A DNA stretch of 64,000 bases from Pseudomonas bharatica CSV86 (GCF_000319305.2 NZ_AMWJ02000004.1:186001-250000); one strand, 5' to 3'; positions 8,684 to 17,456 are shown, numbered from the stretch's first letter. The notes: a model not told the origin generated them from the letters alone. Translations and numbers: made by a program.

Positions 8684-8765
8684 GGCCTCATCGCTGGCAA
8701 GCCAGCTCCCACAGGTTTAGCGGTGCACGCGGTCCCTGTGGGGCTTGCCAGCGATGAGGCCATCA
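8684..8765. repeat. REP doublet
   Basis: Two inverted REP copies around a spacer of about 20 bases, in the gap between yggS and the NlpC/P60 gene. The right copy has lost four bases of its arm (TGTGGGGCTTGCCAGCGATGAGG instead of TGTGGGAGCTGGCTTGCCAGCGATGAGG). Confidence 0.88.
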
Positions 8766-8785
8766 GCATCAATAAAAATGCGGGA

Positions 8786-9418
8786 TCAGCGCTTGGCCAG
8801 GCGAAGCTCTTGTTGCTGTTGCGGCAACACGCGCTTGGCGACCACGTAGTGCTTTTGCCAGTACGGCTTGTTCAGCGTGTCGATGGTCACGTTCTTGCCG
8901 GTACGAGGGGCATGGATGAAGCGGTCGTTGCCCAGGTAGATGGCCACGTGATTGACGCGGCGGCTGCGAATGTTGAAGAACAGCAGGTCCCCAGGCTTGA
9001 GGTCCTTGCGCTCGACCTTCACGCCATGATCGCCGTTGGCCATGGCATTGGAAGTGCGCGGCAGGTCTACTTCGTCGATGTCGTTGAAGGCGTACTTGAC
9101 CAGCCCGCTGCAATCGAAACCCTTGCCCGGCGTGCTGCCGCCCCAGCGATAGGGCGTGCCCAGCTGGTTGACGGCGCGGCTGAGCACGTCGCTGCTCTGG
9201 CTGGCGGGCATCTGCGCGACGACCTGCCTGGCAGCGGCGTGGGTCGCCCGGCGAGAAAGATGGGATTTGCCGGAGCTACTCTTGTTCGAGCGAACCGCGG
9301 TGGCGTTGGCGGTATAGCCGACATATCCGTTGGGAAGACGTTGCTCACGGTTGGTGGCGTGGGCGGCCAGTGGCATCAATAGGCAAATGGTCAGCCATGT
9401 CTTGAAAAAAGAACGCAT
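8786..9418 (-). CDS. Secreted NlpC/P60 endopeptidase
   Basis: NlpC/P60 enzymes are papain-like cysteine peptidases that cut peptide cross-links or stems of peptidoglycan. The 210-residue product has a signal peptide (about residues 1-21, ending AAHA) and a basic, serine-rich linker to about residue 70. The catalytic domain carries nucleophile Cys103 (FDCSGLVKYAF), His157 (VNHVAIYLG) and a third polar residue His169 (FIHAPRTG). The YRWGGSTPGKGFDCSG signature is typical. It is likely periplasmic. It stands alone, divergent from the TM2 gene. The precise bond cut cannot be told from sequence. Confidence 0.92.
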   Translation of the reverse strand: MRSFFKTWLTICLLMPLAAHATNREQRLPNGYVGYTANATAVRSNKSSSGKSHLSRRATHAAARQVVAQMPASQSSDVLSRAVNQLGTPYRWGGSTPGKGFDCSGLVKYAFNDIDEVDLPRTSNAMANGDHGVKVERKDLKPGDLLFFNIRSRRVNHVAIYLGNDRFIHAPRTGKNVTIDTLNKPYWQKHYVVAKRVLPQQQQELRLAKR

Positions 9419-9495
9419 TAGGCAAGGCTCTTGTAGGTGTTGGCGCGCAACTTTATAACAGCTTTTTTGTCAGTTTCTGGTCCGCTGGTCGTCTC

Positions 9496-9521
9496 GGAAC
9501 TGTCATACGTCGGTAAGTTCC
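9496..9521. promoter_or_regulatory. Inverted repeat GGAACT-N14-AGTTCC
   Basis: A perfect 6-base inverted repeat lies in the 155-base divergent gap between the NlpC/P60 gene and the TM2-protein gene, followed by an AT-rich stretch to about 9555. It could be a regulator site or simply chance; no regulator gene is adjacent. Confidence 0.3.
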
Positions 9522-9573
9522 AAAAAAGTCACATCATTTTTAGATATTTTTTTCCTAACCCTCGAGGCTATGA

Positions 9574-9993
9574 ATGAACGGTTATCAAAACGCAGGACGC
9601 CCGGATACGCACAGCAAGGTCATCGGCTACCTGCTGTGGATCTTCGGTTTTCTGGGGGCGCATCGCTTCTACTACGGCAAGCCGGTGACGGGCACCATCT
9701 GGTTCTTCACCCTAGGGCTGCTGGGCATCGGCTGGATCATCGACCTGTTCCTGATCCCGGCCATGGACCGCGAAGCCGACCTGCGTTTCCATGCCGGGCC
9801 GGTCAACTACAGCGTCACCTGGCTGCTGCTGACCTTCCTCGGGGTCTTCGGTGTGCACCGCATGTTCATGGGCAAGTGGATCACCGGGCTGATCTACCTG
9901 TTCACCGGCGGGCTGTTCCTGATCGGTGTGCTTTACGACTTCTGGACGCTGAATACCCAGATTTCGATGAAGAACGCGCAAGAGCGCTACTAA
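9574..9993 (+). CDS. TM2-domain membrane protein
   Basis: This 139-residue inner-membrane protein has two TM2-type units. Each has a pair of helices with an aromatic/glycine signature and a short basic turn: LLWIFGFLGAHRFYYGKPVTG near residues 20-40 and LLTFLGVFGVHRMFMGKWITG near 86-106. The function of the family is unknown. The start was chosen for GAGG six bases before the ATG; an ATG four bases upstream is out of frame. A bidirectional terminator directly follows the stop. Confidence 0.9.
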   Translation: MNGYQNAGRPDTHSKVIGYLLWIFGFLGAHRFYYGKPVTGTIWFFTLGLLGIGWIIDLFLIPAMDREADLRFHAGPVNYSVTWLLLTFLGVFGVHRMFMGKWITGLIYLFTGGLFLIGVLYDFWTLNTQISMKNAQERY

Positions 9994-9996
9994 GCA

Positions 9997-10027
9997 AAAA
10001 GGCCCTGATTCGCATCAGGGCCTTTTT
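9997..10027. terminator. Bidirectional Rho-independent terminator
   Basis: AAAAAGGCCCTGA and TCAGGGCCTTTTT form a perfect 13-base stem around the loop TTCGCA, with A and T tracts on each side. It serves both the TM2 gene on the plus strand and the SPOR gene on the minus strand. Confidence 0.93.
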
Positions 10028-10041
10028 GTGTGCGGCGGGGA

Positions 10042-10731
10042 TTACTGACGGGTCTGGCGCTGCTGCAACAGCAGGTTGTTGAAGCCGCTGCCGGCCAGTT
10101 GCTTCTGCGCTACGGTCAGCTGTTCGCGGTTGCTGAACGGGCCGACCAGCACGCGGTACCAGGTCTCTTCCTTCACCGTGCCGGACTCTACCTGCACCGA
10201 TTGCCCGAGCAGGATGATCTGTGCCCGAACCTTGTCCGCGTCCGCCTGTTTGCGGAACGAGCCAGCCTGTAGATAGAACTGCGTGGTGGCTGCGGGCTTG
10301 ATCACCGGTGGCGCTGGCGGCGGCGTTTCGCCATTGAGCGCGGCCTGCGCCCGTGCCGTGTCGATCTTCGCGGCTTCGGCCGGGGTTACCGGTGGTTGCG
10401 CCGGGACCGGCGGGGTTTTCTCCGGCACCGCTTCCGGCGGCACTATGACTTCCGACTCCGGCAGCAAGGTGTAGAAGTCGTACTTCGGCTTGACCGGCGC
10501 CTGCGGGCTTGGCGGGGTCTTGTTGGCCTCGGCGATCTTCTCGGCTTTCTGCTGCTCGGGCTTCTCCCGCTTCACCTCATCGCGGCCCGGCTCCAGCTTC
10601 ATCAGGAAAACGATGAACGCGCCGATGGTCAGGCCGGCCGCCAGCCACATCCAGCCCGGAATCGGCTTCTTCGCCGCCGGCTGGTTGCGGCTGGCGCCAC
10701 GCTTGGGAGCAGGTTTTTTCTTGGCAGCCAA
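10042..10731 (-). CDS. SPOR-domain inner-membrane protein
   Basis: SPOR domains bind denuded glycan strands and bring proteins to the division septum. This 229-residue protein has a basic N-terminus (AAKKKPAPKRG) and one transmembrane helix near residues 27-44 (GWMWLAAGLTIGAFIVFL). A long proline-, lysine- and glutamate-rich periplasmic linker follows. The C-terminal SPOR domain runs from about residue 149, starting FYLQAGSFRKQADADKV and ending in the typical VLVGPFSNREQ. It starts one base after argS, a conserved argS-SPOR pair in pseudomonads. It resembles FtsN-type proteins, but whether it is the cell's FtsN is not shown. Confidence 0.9.
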   Translation of the reverse strand: MAAKKKPAPKRGASRNQPAAKKPIPGWMWLAAGLTIGAFIVFLMKLEPGRDEVKREKPEQQKAEKIAEANKTPPSPQAPVKPKYDFYTLLPESEVIVPPEAVPEKTPPVPAQPPVTPAEAAKIDTARAQAALNGETPPPAPPVIKPAATTQFYLQAGSFRKQADADKVRAQIILLGQSVQVESGTVKEETWYRVLVGPFSNREQLTVAQKQLAGSGFNNLLLQQRQTRQ

Positions 10732-10732
10732 C

Positions 10733-12469
10733 TTACATGCGCTCCAGGGTTTCCAGGCCCAGCAGCTCCAGGCCCTGTTTCAGGGTGCGGCCGGTCAGGG
10801 CGGCCAGGCGCAGGCGGCTTTGCTGCTGTTCCGGAGTTTCCGCTGCGAGGATCGGGCAGTTCTCGTAGAAGCTGGAGAACAGGCCGGCGACATCGTACAG
10901 GTAGCTGCACAGGACGTGCGGGGTGCCTTTCTCCGCGACGTTGTTGAGGATCTCGGCGAATTGCGCCAGGCGCGCGGCGAGGTCCTGTTCCTGCTGGGCC
11001 TGCAGCACGATCTGGCCATCGACTTCGCTGAAGTCCTTGCCCAGCTTGCGGAACACGCCGGCGACGCGGGTGTAGGCGTACAGCAGGTAGGGCGCGGTGT
11101 TGCCTTCGAAGTTCAGCATCAGGTCGAAGTTGAAGCTGTAGTCGCTGGTGCGGTGCTTGGACAGGTCGGCGTATTTCACCGCGTCGATACCGACCACCTT
11201 GGCGATGGCGCGCAGCTCGTCTTCCGGCAGCTCCGGGTTCTTTTCCTTGACCAGGGTGTAGGCGCGCTCTTTGGCCTCGGTCAGCAGGTCGATCAGCTTC
11301 ACGGTGCCGCCGTCACGGGTCTTGAACGGGCGGCCGTCGGCGCCGTTCATGGTGCCGAAGCCCATGTGCTCGGTCTGCATCGGGTGAGTGATGAAGCCGG
11401 CGCGGCGGGCCACTTCGAACACCTGCTGGAAGTGCAGGGCCTGGCGCTGGTCGACGAAGTACAGGGCGCGGTCGGCATGCAGCACGTTGCTGCGGTAGCG
11501 CAGGGCGGCCAGGTCGGTGGTGGCGTAGAGATAGCCGCCATCGGCCTTCTGCACGATCACCGGCAGCGGTTCGCCGTCGGCGGTCTTGAATTCTTCGAGG
11601 AACACGCACTGGGCGCCGTTGCTCTCGACCAGCAGGCCCTTGGCCTTGAGGTCGTTGACCACGTTGGGCAGGTCGTCGTTGTAGGCACTCTCGCCCATGA
11701 CGTCGGCCATGGTCAGCTTGACGTTGAGCAGCTCGTAGGTTTTCTGGCAGTGGGACAGGGAAATGTCCTTGAAGCGGGTCCACAGCTTCAGGCACTCGGC
11801 ATCGCCGGCCTGCAGCTTGACCACCAGGGCGCGGGCACGGTCGGCGAACTCGGGGGATTCGTCGAAACGCTTCTTCGCCGCGCGATAGAAGTTCTCGAGG
11901 TCCGACAGCTCGTCGCTGGTGATCGGGTTTTCTTCCAGGTAGGCCATCAGCATGCCGAACTGGGTGCCCCAGTCGCCGACGTGGTTCTGCCGGATCACCT
12001 CGTCGCCGAGGAATTCCAGGACCCGGGCCACGGCGTCGCCGATGATGGTGGAACGCAGGTGCCCAACGTGCATTTCCTTGGCCAGGTTCGGCGCGGACAG
12101 ATCGACCACCACCTTCTGCCTGGCGCCGGCCTTGTGCACGCCAAGCTTGGCGTCGGCCAGGGCGGCATCCAGGCGCGAGGCCAGGGCCTGGGTGTTCTGG
12201 AAGAAGTTGAGGAAGCCGGGGCCGGCGATCTCGACCTTGCTCACCTGTGCATCGGCCGGCAGCGCGGCGATGATCTTCTCGGCCAGGTCGCGCGGTTTCA
12301 GGCCGGCCGGCTTGGCCAGCATCATGGCGATGTTGCTGGCGAAATCACCGTGGGTCTTGTCCCGGGCGTTTTCCACCTGGATCGCCGGCGACAGCCCTTC
12401 AGGCAGCACACCGTCGGCGGTGAGTCGGGTCAGGGCTTGCTGGATGAGCTGGCGAATGGTGTCTTTCAT
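10733..12469 (-). CDS. argS: Arginyl-tRNA synthetase
   Basis: ArgRS charges tRNA-Arg with arginine, and like few other synthetases it needs the tRNA to activate the amino acid. The 578-residue class I enzyme has the HIGH-type motif HVGH at residues 134-137 (in APNLAKEMHVGHLRSTI). It also has the family's DWGTQFGML segment and a C-terminal all-alpha DALR anticodon-binding domain ending in LETLERM. There is no canonical KMSKS; FKTRDG occupies that place, as usual in many ArgRS. The ATG at 12469 is used; an in-frame ATG 21 bases further upstream is unlikely. Confidence 0.97.
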   Translation of the reverse strand: MKDTIRQLIQQALTRLTADGVLPEGLSPAIQVENARDKTHGDFASNIAMMLAKPAGLKPRDLAEKIIAALPADAQVSKVEIAGPGFLNFFQNTQALASRLDAALADAKLGVHKAGARQKVVVDLSAPNLAKEMHVGHLRSTIIGDAVARVLEFLGDEVIRQNHVGDWGTQFGMLMAYLEENPITSDELSDLENFYRAAKKRFDESPEFADRARALVVKLQAGDAECLKLWTRFKDISLSHCQKTYELLNVKLTMADVMGESAYNDDLPNVVNDLKAKGLLVESNGAQCVFLEEFKTADGEPLPVIVQKADGGYLYATTDLAALRYRSNVLHADRALYFVDQRQALHFQQVFEVARRAGFITHPMQTEHMGFGTMNGADGRPFKTRDGGTVKLIDLLTEAKERAYTLVKEKNPELPEDELRAIAKVVGIDAVKYADLSKHRTSDYSFNFDLMLNFEGNTAPYLLYAYTRVAGVFRKLGKDFSEVDGQIVLQAQQEQDLAARLAQFAEILNNVAEKGTPHVLCSYLYDVAGLFSSFYENCPILAAETPEQQQSRLRLAALTGRTLKQGLELLGLETLERM

Positions 12470-12574
12470 GGGATTCTCTTTCGACCGCAAGCGCGGTGGC
12501 GCTTCGGGGCGCAGGTGGAAAAACTGGGCATTATCCGTTGCCGGGCGCGGGTTGCCAACCTTTTGGGGCCGGGC

Positions 12575-14794
12575 TCAGTACAGGTCCACGGGGTCCACGT
12601 CGATGGACCAGCGCACCTGGCGACCGCTCGGCAGCCCCTCCAACACTAGCAGCCAGGCGGCGATCAGCCGGTGCAGCGGCGCTCGTGCATTGGCCTGCAA
12701 CAGCAGTTGGGCACGGTAGCGGCCCGCACGGCGCTCCATCGGCGCAGGCACCGGACCAAGCAATTCGATGCCATGCAGACCCTGTTCAGCGAGCAAACGT
12801 TCGGCGGCGGAGCAGGCTTCGTCGAGAAAACCTTCAGCCTGGCCTGGCTTGTGTGCTTCGGCACGCAGCAGGGCCAGGTGGGCGAACGGCGGCAGGCCTG
12901 CGGCGCGGCGCTCGCTCAGGGCCTGTTCGGCGAAGGCGAAATAACCCTGCTCGGTGAGTTGCACCAATAAAGGATGGTCGGCCAGGTGGGTCTGGATGAT
13001 CACCTTGCCCGGTTCCTCGGCGCGTCCGGCGCGCCCGGCGACCTGGACGATCAGTTGCGCCATGCGCTCGCTGGCGCGGAAGTCGCCGGAAAACAGGCCG
13101 CCATCGGCATCGAGGATGGCCACCAGGGTCACCCGCGGGAAGTGATGGCCCTTGGCGAGCATCTGCGTGCCGACCAGGATGCACGGCTGGCCGCGCTGGA
13201 TGGTGGCGAACAGCTGGTTCATCGCGTCCTTGCGCGCGGTGCTGTCGCGGTCCACCCGCAACACCGGGTAATCCGGGAACAGGATGCCCAGGCGTTCCTC
13301 GGCCCGTTCGGTACCGGCACCCACCGGACGCAGGTCGACATGGCTGCATTGCGGGCACTGGCGCGGCACGCGCTCGTCATAGCCGCAGTGATGACAGCGC
13401 AACTCGCCGGAGCGCTGGTGCACGGTCATGCGTGCATCGCAGCGCGGGCACTCGGATAGCCAGCCGCAATCGTGGCACAGCAGGGTCGGGGCGAAACCGC
13501 GGCGGTTGAGGAACACCAGCACCTGCTGGCCTGCGGCGAGCGTCTGGCCGATGGCCTGCTGCATCGGGCCGCTGATGCCGCTGTCCAGCGGCCGGCTTTT
13601 TACATCCAGACGCAGGAATCGTGGTGCCTGGGCGCCGCCGGCCCGATGGTTCAGGCGCAGCAGGCCGTAGCGGCCGGAATGGGCGTTGTGCAGGCTTTCC
13701 AGAGACGGCGTCGCCGAGCCCAGCAGGATCGGAATGTTCTCCTGCCGCGCCCGCACCAGGGCCAGGTCGCGGGCGTGGTAGCGCAGGCCTTCCTGCTGTT
13801 TATAGGAGCCGTCGTGCTCCTCGTCGATGATGATCAGACCCGGGTTCTTCATCGGCGTAAACAGCGCCGAGCGGGTACCGATGATGATGTCGGCCTCGCC
13901 GTCGCGGGCAGCGAGCCAGGCATCCAGGCGTTCGCGGTCGTTGACCGCCGAATGCAGCAGGGCGATGCGTGCATTGAAGCGCTGCTCGAAGCGCGCCAGG
14001 GTCTGCGGGCCGAGGTTGATCTCCGGGATCAGCACCAGTGCCTGCTTGCCGGCTTCGAGGGTTTCGCGGATCAGTTGCAGGTAGACCTCGGTCTTGCCGC
14101 TGCCGGTCACGCCGGCCAGGAGAAAGGCGTGGAAGGCGCCGAACCCGGCGCGCACGGCATGGAAGGCGGCGCGCTGCTCATCGTTCAGGGGCAGTTCCGG
14201 CTGGGCCAGCCAGTGTTCATGGCGGGCCTGCGGGGCGTGGCGGCGGACTTCCACCTGGACCAGCTCCTTGGCCAGCAGCAGGTCGAGGCTGTCCTTGCTC
14301 AGCCCGAGTTTGCCGAGCAAGCCATGGGCAACACCGTGGGGATGTTGCGCCAGGGTATTCAGGGCTTCGCGCTGGCGTGGCGCACGGGCGATGCGCGGAT
14401 CGTCCAGGCGCGCATTCGACGCGACCTGCCAGAAGCGTTCCTGTCGCGCCTCGGCGGGTTCGCCCTGGCGCAGCAGCACCGGCAGCGCCCAGCTCAGGGT
14501 ATCGCCGAGGCTGTGCTGGTAATACTGGGCGGTCCACAGGCACAGCTTGAACAGCGCCGGCGGCAAGGGCGAGACCGGGTCGAGCAGGGCAATCGCCGGT
14601 TTCAGCTTGTCGGCGGGCACTTCGCTGTGTTCGGCCACTTCCACGAGGATGCCGATCATCTCGCGGCGCCCGAAGGGTACACGCACGCGCATGCCGGGCG
14701 TCAGCGCCTGGCGGGCCATGTTTGCCGTGGCCCTGTAGTCGAACAGCCTGCGCAAAGGCGAAGGCAGGGCAAGGCGAAGGATGACGTCGGACAC
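12575..14794 (-). CDS. priA: Primosomal replication restart helicase PriA
   Basis: PriA is a 3'-5' DNA helicase that recognises stalled forks and D-loops and reloads DnaB. The 739-residue product has the N-terminal 3' DNA-binding domain, then Walker A GVTGSGKT (residues 228-235, Lys234) and Walker B DEEH (324-327). Two zinc-binding clusters follow, with Cys440, 443, 449, 452, 467, 470, 480 and 483. Next comes the second helicase lobe with the GTQMLAKGHHFP and QVAGRAGRAE motifs. The length is normal. It is followed after about 105 bases by argS and divergently faces rpmE. Confidence 0.97.
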   Translation of the reverse strand: MSDVILRLALPSPLRRLFDYRATANMARQALTPGMRVRVPFGRREMIGILVEVAEHSEVPADKLKPAIALLDPVSPLPPALFKLCLWTAQYYQHSLGDTLSWALPVLLRQGEPAEARQERFWQVASNARLDDPRIARAPRQREALNTLAQHPHGVAHGLLGKLGLSKDSLDLLLAKELVQVEVRRHAPQARHEHWLAQPELPLNDEQRAAFHAVRAGFGAFHAFLLAGVTGSGKTEVYLQLIRETLEAGKQALVLIPEINLGPQTLARFEQRFNARIALLHSAVNDRERLDAWLAARDGEADIIIGTRSALFTPMKNPGLIIIDEEHDGSYKQQEGLRYHARDLALVRARQENIPILLGSATPSLESLHNAHSGRYGLLRLNHRAGGAQAPRFLRLDVKSRPLDSGISGPMQQAIGQTLAAGQQVLVFLNRRGFAPTLLCHDCGWLSECPRCDARMTVHQRSGELRCHHCGYDERVPRQCPQCSHVDLRPVGAGTERAEERLGILFPDYPVLRVDRDSTARKDAMNQLFATIQRGQPCILVGTQMLAKGHHFPRVTLVAILDADGGLFSGDFRASERMAQLIVQVAGRAGRAEEPGKVIIQTHLADHPLLVQLTEQGYFAFAEQALSERRAAGLPPFAHLALLRAEAHKPGQAEGFLDEACSAAERLLAEQGLHGIELLGPVPAPMERRAGRYRAQLLLQANARAPLHRLIAAWLLVLEGLPSGRQVRWSIDVDPVDLY

Positions 14795-14867
14795 GCGCGT
14801 TGTTCTCTGTAGGGCTGGTACCAGGTGCCGGCGAGCCTAGCAGACGACGGTCGGTGCGAGCGACATC

Positions 14868-14895
14868 TTGCGTTGAGGACAGCCTCTGGTATTAT
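14868..14895 (+). promoter_or_regulatory. Putative sigma-70 promoter of rpmE
   Basis: TTGCGT (14868-14873) and TATTAT (14890-14895) are separated by 16 bases and lie about 70 bases before the rpmE ATG in the 170-base gap between priA and rpmE. Match and position are good, but no transcript start is known. Confidence 0.5.
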
Positions 14896-14964
14896 TCGCC
14901 GCCTAATTACGTGCGGTATTCAACAATGGTGTTGGGTGGCGGCACGCAGTCGAGGAGTTTCACC

Positions 14965-15180
14965 ATGAAACCAGAAGTTCACCCGAATTACGAAGTCGTC
15001 GCTGTGACCTGCTCCTGCGGCAACAAGTTCGAAACCCGTTCGACCCTGGCCAAGCCAATGGCGATCGACGTTTGCTCCGAGTGCCACCCGTTCTACACCG
15101 GTAAGCAGAAAGTCCTGGACACCGGCGGCCGCGTACAGAAGTTCGCCGACCGTTTCGGCATGTTCGGCACCAAGAAGTAA
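14965..15180 (+). CDS. rpmE: 50S ribosomal protein L31 (zinc-binding form)
   Basis: L31 helps bridge the large and small ribosomal subunits. The 71-residue product is the zinc-containing type, with Cys16, Cys18, Cys37 and Cys40 (TCSCG and VCSECH). Zinc-containing L31 can act as a cellular zinc reserve and is replaced by a Cys-less paralogue under Zur control; that paralogue is not in this window. A GAGGAG ribosome site lies seven bases before the ATG. The transcript appears to end at a hairpin that lies inside the next gene. Confidence 0.97.
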   Translation: MKPEVHPNYEVVAVTCSCGNKFETRSTLAKPMAIDVCSECHPFYTGKQKVLDTGGRVQKFADRFGMFGTKK

Positions 15181-15182
15181 GT

Positions 15183-16001
15183 TTGCGCGTGGGGTTACCC
15201 GCGTTGCTGAAGAAAGCGCCCCTTGTGGGCGCTTTTTTTATGGCCGTGATCTGGCAGATGCCAGCCCTGGCGCTCTGTCCGACACCGGACAGGCTGGCCA
15301 TGGTCGGTGTGCGCAACGTGGTGGATGGCGACACGCTGCGCCTGGTCGATGGGCGCAGCGTGCGCCTGATCGGCATCAATGCTCCGGAACTCGCGCGGCG
15401 GGGCAGGCCCGGCGAGCCCCTGGCCGAAGCCGCCCGTCGGCGTCTGGCGGCGCTGGTCCGGGAAAGCGGCGGGGTCGTCGGGCTGCGTCCGGGCCGGGAG
15501 CCTCGCGACAAATACGGGCGTACTCTGGCCCAGGTGTACGGTCGCTCTGGTGACAATCTCGCGGCCCGCCTGTTGAGCGAGGGGCTCGGATTTCGTGTGG
15601 CCGTGGCGCCCAACGTTAGCCAGGTGGCGTGCCAGCGTCAGGCTGAGAAGGCGGCGCGCAAGGCCGGGCGGGGTATCTGGCGGGATGCCCCGGTGCAGAA
15701 GGCGAGCGCCTTGCGCCGTTCGGGTTTTGCCCTGGTTGGCGGGAAAGTCAGCGATGTTCGGCGCACTCGCCAGAGTATTCGCATCGAAATGGACGATTCA
15801 CTGGTGGTGCAGGTGCCAGCACGCTTGTTGCACAGCTTCCCCTCTTCCTTTACCTCCGGTCTGAAAGGCCGCCATCTGGAGGTGCGCGGCTGGGTGCTGG
15901 ATCGTTCCCGCAGCGCTCGACTGAAACGTGGCGAAAAACGCTGGTTGCTGCCGCTCACTGACGCGAGCATGCTGGAATGGATCGGAAGCAAAAAATTGTG
16001 A
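15183..16001 (+). CDS. Secreted thermonuclease-like (SNase-fold) nuclease
   Basis: This protein has the staphylococcal nuclease fold, which hydrolyses DNA or RNA with calcium. The 272-residue frame has VVDGDTL (Asp48, Asp50), Arg61 in RLIGINAPE, Glu69 and Arg113 in KYGRTLAQVYG, matching the metal and catalytic residues of the family. A C-terminal extension from about residue 180 looks like an OB-type domain. The start is uncertain: TTG at 15183 gives a good signal peptide (LLKKAPLVGAFF...MPALA), while ATG at 15240 removes its basic part and has no ribosome site. I prefer the upstream start. Confidence 0.85.
   Translation: MRVGLPALLKKAPLVGAFFMAVIWQMPALALCPTPDRLAMVGVRNVVDGDTLRLVDGRSVRLIGINAPELARRGRPGEPLAEAARRRLAALVRESGGVVGLRPGREPRDKYGRTLAQVYGRSGDNLAARLLSEGLGFRVAVAPNVSQVACQRQAEKAARKAGRGIWRDAPVQKASALRRSGFALVGGKVSDVRRTRQSIRIEMDDSLVVQVPARLLHSFPSSFTSGLKGRHLEVRGWVLDRSRSARLKRGEKRWLLPLTDASMLEWIGSKKL
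15213..15239 (+). terminator. rpmE terminator overlapping the nuclease signal-peptide region
   Basis: AAAGCGCCC and GGGCGCTTT pair around the loop CTTGT and are followed directly by a T tract (seven T in all, 15233-15239). This is a standard intrinsic terminator about 30 bases after the rpmE stop. It falls within the in-frame sequence KKAPLVGAFF of the downstream nuclease if that gene starts at the TTG at 15183. Confidence 0.85.
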
Positions 16002-16102
16002 ACATTTTTTACCCTCGATTGTACACAGTGAAAGCCTTGAATTACGCGGGTCTTGGCTGAAAGTCGTAGGTTAAAGGCCTTGACACAAGTGACCGGGCAG
16101 TC

Positions 16103-16131
16103 TTGTCGGCCCATTGCTCTTTGCGTATCCT
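16103..16131 (+). promoter_or_regulatory. Putative sigma-70 promoter of the malic enzyme gene
   Basis: TTGTCG (16103-16108) and TATCCT (16126-16131) with a 17-base spacer lie 41 bases before the malic enzyme ATG. The gap 16002-16171 holds no other recognisable feature. Confidence 0.4.
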
Positions 16132-16171
16132 CGGCGGTCCGTCAGAACAGTAAACAAGCGGAATGCCCACC

Positions 16172-17440
16172 ATGTCAGACCTGAAAACTGCCGCTCTCGA
16201 ATATCATGCTCAGCCTCGTCCGGGGAAACTGAGCGTCGAGCTCACCAAACCGACCGCAACCGCACGCGACCTGGCGCTGGCCTACAGCCCGGGCGTCGCC
16301 GAGCCGGTGCGTGAAATCGGTCGCGATCCTGAGCTGGCATACCAATACACCGGCAAGGGCAACCTGGTCGCGGTGATCTCCGACGGTACCGCCATTCTCG
16401 GCCTGGGTAACCTCGGCCCGCTGGCGTCCAAGCCGGTCATGGAAGGCAAGGGTGTTCTGTTCAAGCGTTTCGCCGGTATCGACGTATTCGACATCGAAGT
16501 CGACTCCGAAAGCCCGCAAGCCTTCATCGACACCGTCAAGCGCATCTCCATCACCTTCGGTGGCATCAACCTGGAAGACATCAAGGCACCCGAGTGCTTC
16601 GAGATCGAGCGCGCCCTGATCGAACAGTGCGACATCCCGGTCTTCCACGATGACCAGCACGGCACTGCGATCGTTACCGCTGCCGGCATGATCAACGCCC
16701 TGGAAATCGCCGGCAAGACCCTTGGCGAAGCCAAGATCGTCTGCCTGGGTGCCGGTGCTGCCGCCATCTCCTGCATGAAGCTGCTGGTCAGCATGGGTGC
16801 CAAGGTCGAGAACATCTTCATGATCGACCGTTCCGGCGTGATCCACGCTGGCCGTGACGACCTGAACCAGTACAAGGCGGTGTTCGCCCACGCTACCGAC
16901 AAGCGCACCCTGGCCGATGCCCTGGATGGCGCAGACGTGTTCGTCGGCCTGTCCGGTCCGAACCTGCTGAGCGCGGAAGGCCTGAAGTCGATGGCGGCCA
17001 ACCCGATCGTCTTCGCCTGCTCCAACCCGGATCCGGAAATCTCCCCGGAACTGGCCCACGCTACCCGTAGCGACGTGATCATGGCTACCGGTCGTTCCGA
17101 CTACCCGAACCAGGTCAACAACGTACTGGGCTTCCCGTTCATCTTCCGCGGTGCCCTGGACGTTCGCGCCAAGCGCATCAACGAAGAAATGAAGATCGCC
17201 GCCGCCAACGCCCTGAAAGACCTGGCCAAGCTGCCGGTGCCGAAGGAAGTCTGCGACGCCTACAACGTCCAGGCACTGGAATTCGGTCGTGGCTACATCA
17301 TTCCGAAGCCACTGGACCCACGCCTGCTCAACGTCGTTTCCGATGCCGTGGCCAAGGCTGCCATCGAATCCGGCGTAGCGACCCTGCCGTATCCGAAGCA
17401 CTACCCGCTGAACAGCGTGGATGAAGTGTTCAACGGTTGA
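16172..17440 (+). CDS. maeB: NADP-dependent malic enzyme (short form)
   Basis: Malic enzyme oxidatively decarboxylates malate to pyruvate, supplying NADPH and feeding gluconeogenic growth. The 422-residue product contains the malic N-domain with LAYSPGVAEPVREI near residue 37 and FHDDQHGTAIV near 161, and an NAD(P)-binding domain with LGAGAAAISCMKLL near 194. It lacks the C-terminal phosphotransacetylase-like domain of the roughly 760-residue E. coli MaeB, as is usual for this Pseudomonas locus. The second ATG was chosen because AGCGGA lies nine bases before it; the ATG nine bases upstream abuts that site. Confidence 0.93.
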   Translation: MSDLKTAALEYHAQPRPGKLSVELTKPTATARDLALAYSPGVAEPVREIGRDPELAYQYTGKGNLVAVISDGTAILGLGNLGPLASKPVMEGKGVLFKRFAGIDVFDIEVDSESPQAFIDTVKRISITFGGINLEDIKAPECFEIERALIEQCDIPVFHDDQHGTAIVTAAGMINALEIAGKTLGEAKIVCLGAGAAAISCMKLLVSMGAKVENIFMIDRSGVIHAGRDDLNQYKAVFAHATDKRTLADALDGADVFVGLSGPNLLSAEGLKSMAANPIVFACSNPDPEISPELAHATRSDVIMATGRSDYPNQVNNVLGFPFIFRGALDVRAKRINEEMKIAAANALKDLAKLPVPKEVCDAYNVQALEFGRGYIIPKPLDPRLLNVVSDAVAKAAIESGVATLPYPKHYPLNSVDEVFNG

Positions 17441-17456
17441 TCCGCTGAAGTAACAA

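Noticed and set aside
10490..12649. A 719-codon plus-strand open frame across argS
   Set aside because: Same codon-bias shadow; argS with its HVGH motif is on the minus strand.
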